Shown: positions 22,568 through 34,853, counted from the stretch's first letter. The stretch is 64,000 nucleotides of DNA from Aotearoamyces nothofagi (GCA_015345905.1 JADDTR010000001.1:434001-498000), one strand, 5' to 3'. Numbers and translations: made by a program. Notes: generated by a model not told the origin, from the letters alone.

Positions 22568-24281
22568 TCAAATCAAGGCGTCTAATCGCGCTACGATGCC
22601 ATCTATCAGCAACTTCACCCTCTCGTCCGCGATGGTTCCTTTTTCGTAAACTATATTCAGTGTGCAATCGCCTCCCTTCACGCTGATCAGCGCGAAATAG
22701 AGCACATAGCCAAGACTAGGCCTCACCGCGGCAGCCGAGAACTCCATGTGCTCTACCTTCCACGCATCTTCGCTCGCGTCTTGGTTGTCCTGGCCGTCCG
22801 ATTCCTGCTCGAAGGCGCCGAGGTTCGACAGGCAGAAGGATCCTTGGATGATATTTGCCATCCTAGGGAGCTGCGCTGCGAACGACTCTTCGTCTTCGCC
22901 CATTGTTATCATCGATAGGTAGTCTTGGATCGGGATGGGCGTCTTGTTTGCCGTTGTCGACATGCTAGTGTCGAGAGCGCTCTTGTACTTCTGAGCTACA
23001 GCCCAGAACTTCCGAGCATCAACCGTTGGAGCGGTGTTTGTGTCAGGAGCGGGCGATGATTCTCTGCTTGCCGGTGTAGATTTCTGTGATGGCTGTCCTG
23101 CTGCTCGATATTGGCCAAGCCAAGAACGATAGTGGAACGAGGCTGCGAGGTTCTGCATGCCATCTTCTTTGCCCTCCGCAGCAGGCGTATCTTGAATGTA
23201 TCGTCGTATATCTAGCGCAGTCCCCGAAATGCTGAAGCTTGCTTCAGGGTAGAGATCAGTGGCGAGAGTCACCTGTATCAAAGTATAGATGAGGGACGAG
23301 AACGTGATCTTGTGCTGCCTACACGCCTTAATCGACTTGGCAATCGTAGAAGCACTGAATCGAATGCTCTGTATTCTCGTGATGCAACGTTCTGTTTTCG
23401 GAGGAGGGCTCTCCACTGGTGGCCACGTCTTGGCATATGTGGCGTCGCTGAAGAGCCATTTTTGTTTAGGAAGAAAGAATCTCAGGATTGAAATCCAGAT
23501 GAAGGACAATATTAATCGTGGCATGAAAAATGAATATCCGTATTTCGGGTCTTGGAAGATACTGAAGCCATCTTTAGCCAGAGGCTCATCCGAGGTGCCG
23601 ACTATGGGAGAAGTAGGACCGAGGGAGGTCTTTTCATCGCCCCCTCGGTTTAGTTGGTTTAGGATGCTCAGTAAGCTTCGGTGAAATGCCATTCCACCCC
23701 TACCATCGCAAATAATATGATGGTATACAAATAATACATGCGTGCGGTTAACAACTACTAATCTCCACAATGGCCTCGTCGAATCCTCAGTATCGAGCCA
23801 GTCATTATGTGACTTTTCCAAGAGGTCTCCAAGGCCATTTGCGTCATCATAATTTTCAATGAACGATACGCACGATTCAATATCGATGGTCTTTAGTCGC
23901 GCGATCCATGATCGGTGATTACCCTTTTTCGTTGGCGACGGCTCACGTCTCATTATAATCGCAAGGGCTGGATGCTTTTCAATCACCAGTTGAAGCGCCC
24001 TAAAGAGGAGTGGCGCTGTCAACTTTTGAGCGCCATCGTGACTGTACGTGGCTGCAACTATTATGTTTGACTGGAGACCTAAATCGCCATAGAGCTTGAA
24101 CAGTGTTTCCAAATGGTCTTGGATTTTGTCAGTAGTGCGGACAATTTAGCATGACAAGATACATGGAAGAATAATGCCAACCTGTAGGACGGACTAGTTC
24201 GTATGTCTCTTCACTTTCCGTATGTATGCTTCTCGTCTCCGAGCTCTCCAGCATCTTAATATCGCCGTCTTGAAGCGCCAT
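22568..24281 (-). CDS. Alcohol-acetyltransferase-like (condensation-fold) enzyme
   Basis: Exons 24281-24182 and 24117-22568 give 549 residues; the intron uses a weak GTTGGC donor but a good CTACTGACAAAATCCAAG end, and restores frame (LVRPT-DHLETLF). The catalytic motif HxxxDG is present as HHIICDGRGGMAF at roughly residue 160, with LTAPLLFRALQLVIEKHPAL upstream, as in fungal alcohol acetyltransferases and other CoA-dependent condensation-fold enzymes. A C-terminal GSFCLSNLGAFE corresponds to the conserved latch strand. A low-complexity Ser/Thr/Pro insert lies in the middle. The likely reaction is acyl transfer from acetyl-CoA to an alcohol or amine; the substrate is unknown. No targeting signal is obvious. 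Confidence 0.8.
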
Positions 24282-25664
24282 GATTGATAGTCCGGAGACT
24301 TCGGCTAACAAACTTGCAGTCAAGGAAAAATGCTATCTTCGGCTCTACATATAGTAAAAAGTTACACCCCAAAAGCATAAGGTAGTATCTCCAACAGTAT
24401 TACGAATTCACTATCGAACCTTTTGCGTTGGTGAACTCGTACAACCTTCGAGATAAGGCGAGCTCAGTAGTGGATTGCTTATGTCAGCCGGGAATGTTTC
24501 GTCCGTCCCCTATTCTCGTACGACTTAGGAGCAAAAACTGGAGAAGCTAGCAGCCGCTCTGGTTATTACCGGACTCCGTCACTGAAACCCGTCGCTAGTC
24601 ATACCTTGAATCGTGAATCCACGATGGTCAGACTGAATTATCCTGGTACATAGGTTAGGCTCAGATATCAGAATAAACAATGCCAAGCAGCCAAGCACAA
24701 CATGGCACGGGGCATCAATAATATTCACCCTAGATAGCAGATCTTCTACCTGTCTGAAATTGCTAATACAAGCAGACTGACGGTACCACCTACTATCGAG
24801 AGGAAAGCAATGAATGATATGAACCGGAGCAATAAGGAACCCAGTATTTGATGCAACTAAATATGCAGTTGGGCCGCTACCCCCCAGAACTACGGCTATT
24901 ATCTCGAATCCGCATAGATTCCAACTGCAAAAGGTATGCAAAAGTTAATACAGGATCTGAAACAGCTTAATATCTGGTGGGGAAATCACTATAAAATAAG
25001 AGACTCATGGCATACGAATCGATATTGATCTTTATCTGTCTATCTGGAATCAAAAATACACGTCCGAGCTTGCACACAGAACAAAAAAGCAAAAGAAACC
25101 CCGGGGCGTACCCGGGGAAAGAAACTCTGACTCGGGCTCGGGTACGAAAGGGGGGGTGGTCTTTCTGGGGGTTGTACGCGAGGTAAGTTTGGTTGTCTTA
25201 TTATTTTCCAGCCGGATGGTGGTAGTGAGGGTTGCCCTAACCACTCTACCACCCGGCCGTTGAGTGCTTTTTGCTTATTTGAGATTATATCCTTTGTGGG
25301 TGGTGCGGAGTGAGTGAATGATGTATGGCGGTGCAGAGGGGGAGGAGGCGAGGCAGGCCTGAGATATGTGGCAGAGATTAGGGAACGGTTGTTTACCTTG
25401 TTGCGGGGGATGGATTGCAAGACATCAGAGCTGAAGGTCCTGAATCGGCCTGCTGCTCAGTCCTAGGGGTAATTTGGGTATAAGACATACATATTCCATA
25501 CTCTGTAAGGAGGCAGGACAGTACAGCATGTCCAGAAACTGATTTATTTAGAAGGGATACCGAAATTTCCAAGGAGGATAGTCACAAACATCTACGGGTG
25601 AACAACAGTTTTAATTCAAAAATAGGGCATATTTTATTTAATATCACTGCAGATCCCACTCGGC
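24282..25664. other. Intergenic with long GC hairpins
   Basis: No coding gene is recognised. On the minus strand, sequence from about 25259 to 25211 can fold as a long stem (CCGGGTGGTAG with CTACCACCATCCGG). A second perfect stem (CCCCGGG, loop, CCCGGGG) lies at about 25100-25120 and is followed by T-runs. A tRNA-like A-box (GGTAGAGTGGTTAGGGC) is present, but no proper B-box or cloverleaf was found. Confidence 0.45.
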
Positions 25665-27400
25665 CTATTCTAGGACCGGAGCAAATTTTGACATCTTCCT
25701 TAGAGCTAAGCCATATCTCATGAAGACAAACGGCACAGGTATAAGCAACACAGCGAAACCGCCCAGTATCGACATTGCCGGGCCGACGCCCAGAGTATGA
25801 AACATAGGCTTCGCTGCCATTGGAAGACCAGCTGCAAAGATACTCCGCAGAAAGGTATTAGCAGCCACGGCCGATGCTGAATACAGCCCATAGGTGTCGA
25901 CCAAAAAGTTGACGCATTGTGAAAACACAATATTGAACCCGCACCCGATTAGCACAGCCGCGACAGTCGGTGATATCCATAGAATCTCGGGAGCGGCTGT
26001 CCAGCCAAACCAGAACAGCCCAACCGCAAATACAACCCCGCCGAACACTACCGGGGGTAGTCTGGCTTCGGGAACTGGCTTGCCATTCGACTCGTCGACT
26101 CGCCTGCCGTATTGCGCGTTCGATAGGATGATGGTGGAAAGCGCGCAAAGACAACCTACGAACAATGCCAGAGACGGCAGAGAGGACACCACGGGACTGT
26201 ACTGTCGGATCTCTTCGAAAACAATGGGGAATATCTCTAGCGATAGGTATAGTAATGCGTATACGAACGATGCATATATTGCGATCGCGGTCACCATGGG
26301 TTCTGTGAACAGCATACGGAGCGGCCTAAAGAGGTGCGTTGTGACGATTGATTGGAGATCTAATTTCAAGTTCTCATGAGGATGGTAGAGGTCTTTGTTT
26401 CCGGTTTCTTTTCGGAGGCGTTGTGCCTTTCTTTTGAGTAATACGGGTACGTAGACCTCGGGAAGTGTGAAGAATGTTAGGATGAAGATGGAGAATACCC
26501 ATATGGCCTGGATGTATCTAGGAGACTCTTATTAGATGTTATTGACTGTCAAGACGTGTCTGGTTGTAGCGCTGCGGGATATGTGGAGGAATCTTATAGA
26601 GAAAATATATTTTACTCTGATAGAGTTGAAACTGAAACCGTACATACTCTGTCCACCGCCAACCTAACTTTGGATTCACCAAAATAGCAGAACCAATTGT
26701 GGGACCTATAAAATCTTAGAAAATGGATTATAGAGGCACGATGGTTTCAGGGATTACCTATAGTAGGGCCTCCAACAACACACAGTGCATAAACAGCAGT
26801 CGCAATCCCGCGAGCCTTACGATGCCATATATCTCCAAGAGCAGCAGTAACGTTACTGACAGGAGCCGACCCAAACAAGCCTGCCAAGAAGCGAGTGATA
26901 AAGACGGTTTGGGAGTTTTGGCTTCTTGCTGTTCCAACAGAAAGAATACCCAGACAAAGGACTGCAGGAAGCATGCTCCATTTACGACCCCATATCTCTC
27001 CTATCGGAGCCCAGCACAATGGCCCAAAAGCAAACCCGAGTCTAATACCAAGTTATAAATGTGGTATGAAGACAGATAGGAGAATTCCTTACATATAAAG
27101 CGACACAGAGAGAACACCAACTTCTGTGCTGACACCGACGTACTTGGAAATGGTACTGTTTGCTGGCGCGACAATGCTAGATCCAACACTTGCACTCAGC
27201 GCCAGCATGCCAAGTTGGAAGGTAATCCAACATCTAGACTTTCTCGACCAATTCAGCGGATTGTCTGGGTCGTCAGCCCCCCACCCTACAAGATTTGGAT
27301 CTGGGGCCTCTATCCCCTCTAACCTAGACGTCTTCTCCTCGTCTCGAGCTGGCCCTTCGGGCTCTAGATATGTTTCTGAAAAGCTCGCAGACGTCGACAT
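25665..27400 (-). CDS. MFS transporter, DHA1 drug:H+ antiporter type
   Basis: Exons 27400-27093, 27041-26758, 26705-26648 and 26517-25665 give 500 residues, the normal DHA1 size. The three junctions restore family text: SLY-ILGFAFGPL, VVGGPTI-GPTIGSAIL and GWRWTE-YIQAIWVF. The cytosolic N-terminus ends in DDPDNPLNWS, the hallmark of fungal FLU1/polyamine-type DHA1 carriers; motif A appears as WAPIGEIWGRK, and the RFLAGLFGSAPVSN segment marks helix 4. Twelve membrane helices are expected in the plasma membrane, exporting drugs, polyamines or metabolites. Exon 3 is only 58 bases. No biosynthetic genes adjoin it, so the substrate cannot be guessed. Confidence 0.87.
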
Positions 27401-29077
27401 GACGACTTAATGCCACTTACGATAGATATGACTCGCCTTGTAGACATTCGTCCGGGGAAGTCGTCATCTGCGGTATATTTGTGCATTCTCCGGAAATCGG
27501 CACCATGATGCGCTACTCCCCCCCGCAAATACCTTTAGCCGCATACTTTTGAAGGGATATCCAGGCGTATTGTGGGACAAGATTCTGGGGTATCTAGCAA
27601 ATAGAAAACGCTGGAATTCGCCAGGGTTTGACAGACAGCGGAATAGTGACAGCAGGAAGGATCCTCACCTCGTCAATCGGGTTTGATATGCCATACCCGA
27701 CCGTCTGCCGAAACCCCGCCAAAATGGCTGATTGTCATATAAGACACTTAAAATAATTATTCATCTGCAGGGCTTCAAATTAATCATCATTTTGACTACA
27801 AGGTATTTTAAGTCTTTAGAATACTTAAATGGCTTCCAGCAATTATTTTGACTAAAACTTGGCGATTTTATATATAAAACTGGACAGACTTTTGATCGGG
27901 CACCATATTCCCTTAATTACTTTCTTGTAAAGAAAATACCTTACTGTGGCAACGATAATAGAAGCCGGCGTTGGCTAGATACCAGGCAGGGTACCCAGCT
28001 CATACATATCTACCCGACGTTGACGCTGAACTGGGCACGTTTAGTCCATCTCCAAAATATCGATATCGATATCTGTTGAAGTCTGAGGGCCAGTACCGGT
28101 CAGTCAGTANTAGTAGCGGGAGCCACCTTAAGTGGTATTCCCACCAACCTGTAAACTCAAGCCTTAAGTATGCGTAAGCAAACTATCAATACAAAACACC
28201 GCAGCCTACAACTTTGTGTATAATTGCAACAATAACTATCTAGCTTTTCGTGAACCGTAGCTATATTAACGGTAATTCTCTGATGAGACTTTTAACTTTA
28301 ACACAGCTAGTTCCTATAAATTTGCAAAGTCTTCTTTCAATACCTAGGCAAGTCCGATTTGTATAACTCCTCACCACACTTCTATTATTTGATATGCATT
28401 TCCTCAAAAGCGAGAGGATGCTACACCTCGGTAAATTTTTGCTCACCGCCAGAAACCGTAATTAGCGCACAAACTGCCGTATAACATAGAACGGACTCCA
28501 GACCCGCGTAGATACTTCCAATGACGATTAGATTAGCCAACTTTGCGCCATTATTAAAGAGCCGGTTGGTGAGTAGACGCCGATCTGTCGGGAATTCATC
28601 GGGCGAAGGCTTCTTGTCCTCGGACTTCACTACTCAACCAGTATAGCCTCGAAACTACTCGACTGGGAAGACGAGACGAGAGAGATGATAAGGGACTTCG
28701 AGGCTTATCTGCCGAGCCCACCCCACTGTTAAGACAAGCGCGCCGCCGGCACTGCTACTGTTTAGGCAAAGCAAAGTCGAGAGGGCGTTAAATATATGCA
28801 GATATCTAACTTGCGTTAGGCTCCAGGGACCTTGAAGTCAACGCCAAGTTGGCGATGAAGATAAGAGATAAAAGTCGATTGATGGATGTCATGAGTCGAG
28901 CACACCATTTACGTCTGTACTGGGAGATATGAAAGCTGGTCTTCGGAGCTCACCTAGGATACTACACTATCGGGGTTTGGCGCGCTCAGCAGAGACATAG
29001 AAAGATGTATAAGTAGTCATGCCGCCTTTTCCCTTTTTTTCTTTTTGCCTTGGTCCAGACTTGGCCGCAGATATATA
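27401..29077. other. AT-rich intergenic region with dispersed repeat copy
   Basis: About 1.7 kb, AT-rich in its middle, between two divergent genes. It holds copy 1 of the dispersed repeat and an ambiguous base at 28110. Small frames (for example 28421-28630, minus) have no recognisable features. A T/C-rich tract just before 29078 probably belongs to the nucleoside-hydrolase promoter. Confidence 0.5.
28075..28230 (+). repeat. Dispersed repeat family, copy 1
   Basis: Starts GTTGAAGTCTGAGGGCCAGT and ends TGTATAATTGCAAC. It matches the copies at 42181 and 50470 over its whole length but lacks about 17 bases present in both others, at exactly the point where the sequence has an N (28110). The flanks (GATATCT and AATAACT) agree in five of seven bases, possibly a decayed target-site duplication. 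It has no coding capacity. Confidence 0.85.
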
Positions 29078-30321
29078 ATGAAGCTCTCCAGTATTTCTAG
29101 CCGTGTAGCCGCAGCCTGCCTGGCTTTGCCATTGGTCTCAGCTCAGTATGCAATCATTGACCAGGACTGGTCCACCCAGGCATATATTCCTATCGTACTG
29201 ATAGCCGATGCTGGAATCAAAATTCTTGGGTATTTATCCTCCGACTCTCCATCAATATCCACGGTCTAATTGTATTTTCTTTAGGCTCACGTCGGTCACT
29301 GGTGGGACTTGGATGACACAAGGCACACAGCACGCATTGCGTCTCCTGGAAGTGGGAAACTTTACTGATATTCCTGTCGTCAATGGAGCTACTTTCCCGC
29401 TGATTAACACTTACTTGCGTACAACCGCGTGGCAACAACTTTTCGGCTATATCCCATGGACTGGAGCTTTTACGGCCACAAACACTGAAGGTCTAGATCC
29501 ACAGGGTGGAGATCCATTCGCTATTGTAGAAGCAGCTTTGACGGAAGGTATCCCAACCACCAAAGCTCTGAACGACACAGTAGCAGCATGGTTCATGGTT
29601 CGAAAATAAAACTCCCAACACCCCAGAAGCCCATCTAATCATCTGCAGGTTCAACAAGTCCGTAAATACCCCGGCCAAGTCTCCATCTATGCAGCCGGCA
29701 CCATGACAAACGTCGCCCTAGCAATTCGTCTAGACCCCGATTTTGCCTCCCTCGCCAAAGAGCTCGTGATCATGGGCGGCTTCGTCGACGAAAACAAAGC
29801 CCAACTCGCCAGCGTCTTCCAATCCGATCTCTACTCCGATTTCAATCTTCTCTTTGACGCAGAAGCGGCAAAAATCATGTTAAATGCGGCCTGGAGGAAC
29901 GTCTCGATTGCGGGAAATGTCGCGAACTTGCAGCTTAATACGCAGGATTTCGTCGATGAGGTTACGGAGGTCAGCACGGCGTATACAGAGTTGTTCAAAG
30001 GCTACGGAACTACGTTCCCATTCTGGGACGAGACTGCCGCGGCAATTTTGGCATATCCGGATATTGTGACGGATTCGTACAAGGCTTATATCGATGTTGA
30101 CGTTTCTTATTCGGTAAGTTATACTACCTCGCTTTGACTGAATTGCATTATATCAGAAGATCTGTAGACTAATTATTGTATAGAGCCCCTTCTATGGAAG
30201 AGTGTTTATCTGGGGAAATGGAACTGCGCCTGCTGACACGCGCGAGGTGACGATCATCAACTCGATCAACCAGACTGCCTTTTATAGTTATGTCAAAGCA
30301 TCACTGCAAAAGTCACGCTAG
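29078..30321 (+). CDS. Secreted nucleoside-hydrolase-family protein
   Basis: Exons 29078-29229, 29285-29597, 29649-30113 and 30184-30321 give 355 residues. A signal peptide (about residues 1-22, VSAQ cleavage) predicts secretion. The fold is that of inosine/uridine-preferring nucleoside hydrolases: an N-terminal acidic strand (AIIDQDWS), LGLTSVTGG, QHALRLLEVG, SIYAAGTMTNVALAIRLDP, LVIMGGFVD and FNLLFDAEAA in the usual order. The classic DTDxGxDD calcium/ribose site is reduced to DQDWSTQA, a form I believe is shared by a fungal secreted subfamily, so the true reaction is uncertain. If active it would release a base from extracellular nucleosides, which fits the purine permeases further right. 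The second donor (GTTCGA) is weak. Confidence 0.8.
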
Positions 30322-31700
30322 TCCGCATGGTGGGTTTGCTGTACCTAAATTCTAGGGTTTGAAAAGACGCTAGGAAAAGGAGTATTTAAGGTCTTTTTGG
30401 CTTAATAGATTTGGCTTTGAAGCTGGAGACACTGTTGTGCATATATACCATTATGAAATTATCTCGCGTTAAGGCCGTGAAAAGTATTAAAAGCGGGATG
30501 ATGATATGGGTGCTTGGACATTAGAAGCTCAATAGATTTACTGTAAATAACTCAAATACTTACCTTGAGTGCTATGTCTTAAAAATAAAAATAAAAAGAC
30601 GCCAAGCTAGAGATTATAAGTAGCTAAGAAATAATCTTTGCTGAATTACTCATTTTGTAAGGAGTAACTCGTTGAGACTGATGTAATCAACTCGCAGCTA
30701 CTAGCAATTATGACTGCATCATGTGATAGCAGGATATGACTTGAAAAACAATCGTAGCTGTCACGTGGGAGTCCCTCTCGATTGTCACGAGGTAAACAAG
30801 GACGGGTCATGCGGAAGCTGCGGAAGCTGTCCGCCCGGAAGTCCGACGGAGTAGTGGCGGGCAGGGGCGTCTACAGCGTTAAGAACAGATGGAGAAAAGT
30901 AGCCTAAGGCTAAATTTCACCCCGGCCTCACCCCGGAATTCGGGTCCTCTCGTCCGGAAATGGCTCGGTGAAGAGCATCTCTCGACTGACTTGAATAGTA
31001 TGCGGATCTCAAGATATTGAACAAGAAAATCAAACAAAGACACTACAGGCGTACATCATGCCCGCCATCTTTCAGAACATGCTCGTTTTCAAATGCACCC
31101 TCGTCCCGCGGCGATTGGCGATATGCCGGCAATACCAGCGATATCGGGTATGATATGCCATCCAAAGCCGAGAACCCCTGTTTTTCACCCCTTCATCCCC
31201 ATCCCACCTACGAACGGCAACTCGCGATAACTCGAATTCGACTCTGCTACAGTACGTCACCTCCCCCATCGGCGCTCCCAAACCTGTAAAATCCCTCTTC
31301 CTTGCGCTGCAGCCAGACGGCAAACCCGTACTGCCATTGGAGCGCATATCGCCTGGGTTCAGCCATGCATCGATCCACCCTGCCCGTGGGGACTCCATCG
31401 AGCTCCAGCTTCCTGTTTATAGGCTAATATGCTTCCCCGGTGTGGATCTATGGGGGGCGTAGGATCGTTGAAACTTCAGCTGTGGGGGTCTTGCTTGTAG
31501 ATATTGTATTATGATGAGCACCGGGTAAGATTTTGTGTGCCTGCTATGGATCTCTTGAATCTGAGGTCGTATTCCGAGCGGAGCCGGGAGAGTATAAAGT
31601 CTTTCATTATCCCCACGGTCTCAAGGAGTTGCTGATACACACTTCTTCTCTTCTTCTCTTCTCCTTGATTACTATTCCAGTGGCCTGGACAGCAGCCATC
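30322..31700. other. Intergenic region upstream of the sugar transporter
   Basis: No gene is seen. Around 30811-30850 there is a concentration of CGG triplets, including CGG-N7-CCG (30821-30833) and CGG-N4-CCG (30836-30845), the inverted triplet layout bound by Zn2Cys6 regulators. Whether they act on the transporter about 860 bases downstream is unknown. Confidence 0.4.
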
Positions 31701-33675
31701 ATGGGCAACCAAATTAAGAAATGGAACCTGGCACATAAGTACCAAAAGCGGAAGCTCCTTATAGCCATCAACTGTCTCGCCGGTCTCTCCATCTTCTTCT
31801 TCGGTTATGACCAAGGAATGATGTCTGGAGTCAATAACTCCAAAGATTATATTTATCTGATGGGCTTTGGTTATACCGAGACCTCCGATGGTTCTGAGAA
31901 CACTCCTGTCGTGACCAACAGTCTACTCCAGGGTGGAATTGTTGCTGTTTACTATCTGGGCACACTGTTTGGAGCGTTAACGGGTGGGTGGACGGGTGAT
32001 AAGGTCGGAAGGATAAAGACTATTGCTTTGGGTGCTGCGTGGGGAGTTTTCGGAGCCTGCCTGCAGTGTTCTGCTCAGAACCATCAATGGATGATCTGTG
32101 GTAAGTTTATGAAACATGACCCATCGAAGCCTATTTTGTGATGCAACGCGTTATACACTTAATGTCGTCGATGCCACTATATTAAATCACCCGTACTGAC
32201 AAGTCAACCTAGCACGATTCATTAACGGCTTTGGTACTGGCATCCTAAACGCAATCGTGCCCGTCTGGGCCACCGAAACCGCATCTCACACTAGCCGTGG
32301 CCAGTTCATCGCTCTGGAATTCACCTTAAATATCTTCGGTGTAGTCGTAGCCTACTGGCTTGAATAGTACGTCACGTGCAAACCCCTTCTTTTCCCAGCT
32401 AACCTCTATAGCGGCTTGACATTCTACAAAGGCGGCGTAACTTCCTTCACATGGCGCTTCCCAATCGCATTCCAGATCATCCCTCTTCTCTTCCTCTTTG
32501 CTATCGTATGGTGGTTCCCGGAATCTCCTCGCTGGCTAGTCAAGGTTGGTCGAGACGACGAAGCCCGCTTTATCTTGGGTAGACTTCGCGGCGAAGACGG
32601 AGAGGATGCTGGAATTGCAGAGGCCGAATATGAAGATATCCGTGCCATTTCAGAACTCGAAAAGGAAACGACGCATAGCTCTTCGTACTGGGCTATGTTT
32701 ACTGGGAAGGATTCTGGGAAACTCCATATTGCCCGCCGAGTACAGCTTGTTATCTGGCTGCAGATTATTCAGGAATGGACTGGCATCGCTGGTGTTACTG
32801 TTTGTAGGTGTTTCTGTATCACGTGAAATGTCTCCCTGCTGATACTTAATCAGATGCACCCACCATTTTCCGTATTGCGGGATTTGACACAGATAAAAGT
32901 AACTGGATCAGTGGTCTGAACAACGTCTTTTACATGGTAAGTTAAACCCCCCGTAAAGCCTAGCACAATCGTTACTGACTCTTTCAAGTTTGCTACTCTC
33001 ATCTGTGTTTTCACCCTAGACCGTATCGGCCGTCGTTATACTCTCTACTGGGGTGCCATCGCACAAGGAATCGCCATGTTTCTCGGAGGTGGTCTGTCCC
33101 GTCTCGGCCTCGATGCCACTTCAGATGGCGACACCGCAAAAGCCGCCGCCTATGGTGCCGGAGCCGCATCAATGATCTTCATCTACACATCCGCTTTTGG
33201 CGCCACCTGGTTAACCGTCCCATGGCTATACCCAGCCGAAATCTTCCCTCTCGCCGTACGCGCCAAGGGAAACGCCTGGGGCGTGGTTGGTTGGTCAATC
33301 GGCAACGGTTGGCTCACTCTGCTGTGTCCGGTCATGTTCGACGCCATTGGCGAAAAGACGCTCTATATTTTTGCAGCCAGTAATTTTGTTACGATTCCGA
33401 TGGTTTGGGCTCTATATCCAGAGTCCAACCAACGAACCTTGGAGGAAATGGATCTACTTTTCGCGGCAGAGACTCCTTGGGTTTGGGATGCTGAGAGGAA
33501 TTTCAAGTTGTTGCAAGAGGCGAATCCCGAGTTGGTTCATGGAGCGAAACTGGGGCATGCGGTTGTAGATCCGGAGACAGGACTTCAGGCGAAGCCGCAT
33601 GTTAAGCATTTTACGCTAAATTCCAAAACTGGAACAGAGACGAGCGGGTTGGAGAATGTTTCTTCCGTCGAGTAA
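31701..33675 (+). CDS. Sugar porter (MFS hexose-transporter type)
   Basis: Exons 31701-32100, 32213-32366, 32412-32803, 32854-32936 and 32989-33675 give 571 residues. All sugar-porter landmarks are present in order: FFFGYDQGMMSGV in helix 1, GGWTGDKVGRIKTI between helices 2 and 3, ARFINGFGTG, FPESPRWLVKVGR before the central loop, QEWTGIAGVTVYAPTIF in helix 7, TLDRIGRR, WLYPAEIFPLAVRAKGNAWG, and PESNQRTLEEMDLLFA in place of the usual PETKGR. Twelve plasma-membrane helices are expected, with proton-coupled import of a hexose, pentose or quinate-like solute; specificity is not readable. It is convergent with the lactate dehydrogenase, ending 119 bases from it. Confidence 0.9.
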
Positions 33676-33794
33676 TGATGTGATGTTAGACATGTACGTG
33701 CAAAAGAAATAGATAAAATGTGAGCTTGGAAACAGATTGTTCTATGAGAATACGATATCCCTTCCAAGTAACCAATACGATTCTGTATCCGGAA

Positions 33795-34853
33795 TCATCC
33801 TGTTGAATCGTCTAAAATATTTCCCGCGCATTTATCAATAACCTTCTTCAGGCTCTGCGCAGATTCTCTCAAGAACAGCCTTTCACCTTCATAGAGCTGC
33901 AGAGGAACCGACGAGACAATACCATGTCTGCCTAGAATGGCCGGCAAACTCAGACAACATTTCAAATCATCTTGCCAATGACTCAAAGGAAGAACCTGAC
34001 GGTGATCGAAAATGATTGATTCACAGATCCTTGCAGTCACAGCGGCGACACCATATGAGGTGAAGCCTTTGACTTTGATGATTTTTTCGGCCTTTTTCTT
34101 TGTCGTCAGGGCGATCTCATCCTTTTCTGCTTCTGTTAAGGAGAGAACTGTGAGAAGTGGAGTGCCCTGGACAGTAGCTGATGACCAGGCAACCTGGTTA
34201 TAAGACTTAGCACGTGACTTGGATACACAAGGTACGAGATATAACTTACACACTGGGAATCACCGTGCTCGCCGATGACAAAGGCATGAATAGAACTATC
34301 CGAGACCTATCACAAAGTAAGTTATGGATCAAACAGAATGAAAAGGGACATGAATTTAGAAACTCACATTCAGCCTGCCAGCCAATATCCTCGTAAGCCT
34401 AATCGAATCCAACAACGTCCCCGATCCTAGAACCTGGTTTCTCGGCAGCCCTGACAATTGCTGAGCAAAAAACGTTAGGATGTCCACCGGATTAGCCACC
34501 AGCAGTAGAATCGCATCCCTCCGCAACGGCTGCAACGACTCCAGAATGGTCTTCAGCATCTTGAAATTCCTATCAATAAGATCGAGCCTCGTATCTCCCG
34601 GTCTCTGCTTGGCACCAGCGGTGATGATGATAATATCTGCCTGCGACGCATCCTCAAACTTTCCCTGGCGGATCCGCACATTGGACAGGAATGTCGCGTC
34701 CGAGAGATCTTGCACCTGGGCTTGGCAGAGCTCGTGGTCGATGTCGACGAGGATGATGTCAGCGACGACCTGGCGCAGGAGCAGCGAGTATGCAACTGCA
34801 GAGCCGACAGATCCAGCACCGATTACAGCGATGGAGTGACTTGAGGCCGACAT
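33795..34853 (-). CDS. L-lactate dehydrogenase (NAD-dependent)
   Basis: Exons 34853-34368, 34306-34250 and 34193-33795, all phase 0, give 313 residues, the usual family length. IAVIGAGSVGSAVAYSLL is the NAD-binding loop. The substrate-specificity loop reads ITAGAKQRPGDTR, with Gln where malate dehydrogenases carry Arg, so lactate/pyruvate is the likelier pair. ANPVDILTFFAQQLSGLP and the catalytic His in IGEHGDSQC follow, then AWSSATVQG. No targeting signal is visible, so a cytosolic enzyme converting pyruvate to lactate is expected. The middle exon is only 57 bases and carries the catalytic motif. Confidence in the family is high; the physiological substrate could be another 2-oxoacid. Confidence 0.9.

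Noticed and set aside
25197-25262. Possible tRNA on the minus strand (A-box-like GGTAGAGTGGTTAGGGC)
   Set aside because: No B-box (GGTTCGANNCC), no acceptor pairing and no anticodon arm of correct size could be built; kept only as a structured-sequence observation.
28075-28230. Reading the dispersed repeat as a solo LTR
   Set aside because: No TG...CA ends, no primer-binding site or polypurine tract nearby, and the duplication is 7 bp, longer than the usual 4-6 bp of LTR elements.
28421-28630. 69-residue minus-strand frame with a hydrophobic stretch
   Set aside because: Isolated in AT-rich sequence near the dispersed repeat, without homology, a good start context or splice partners.
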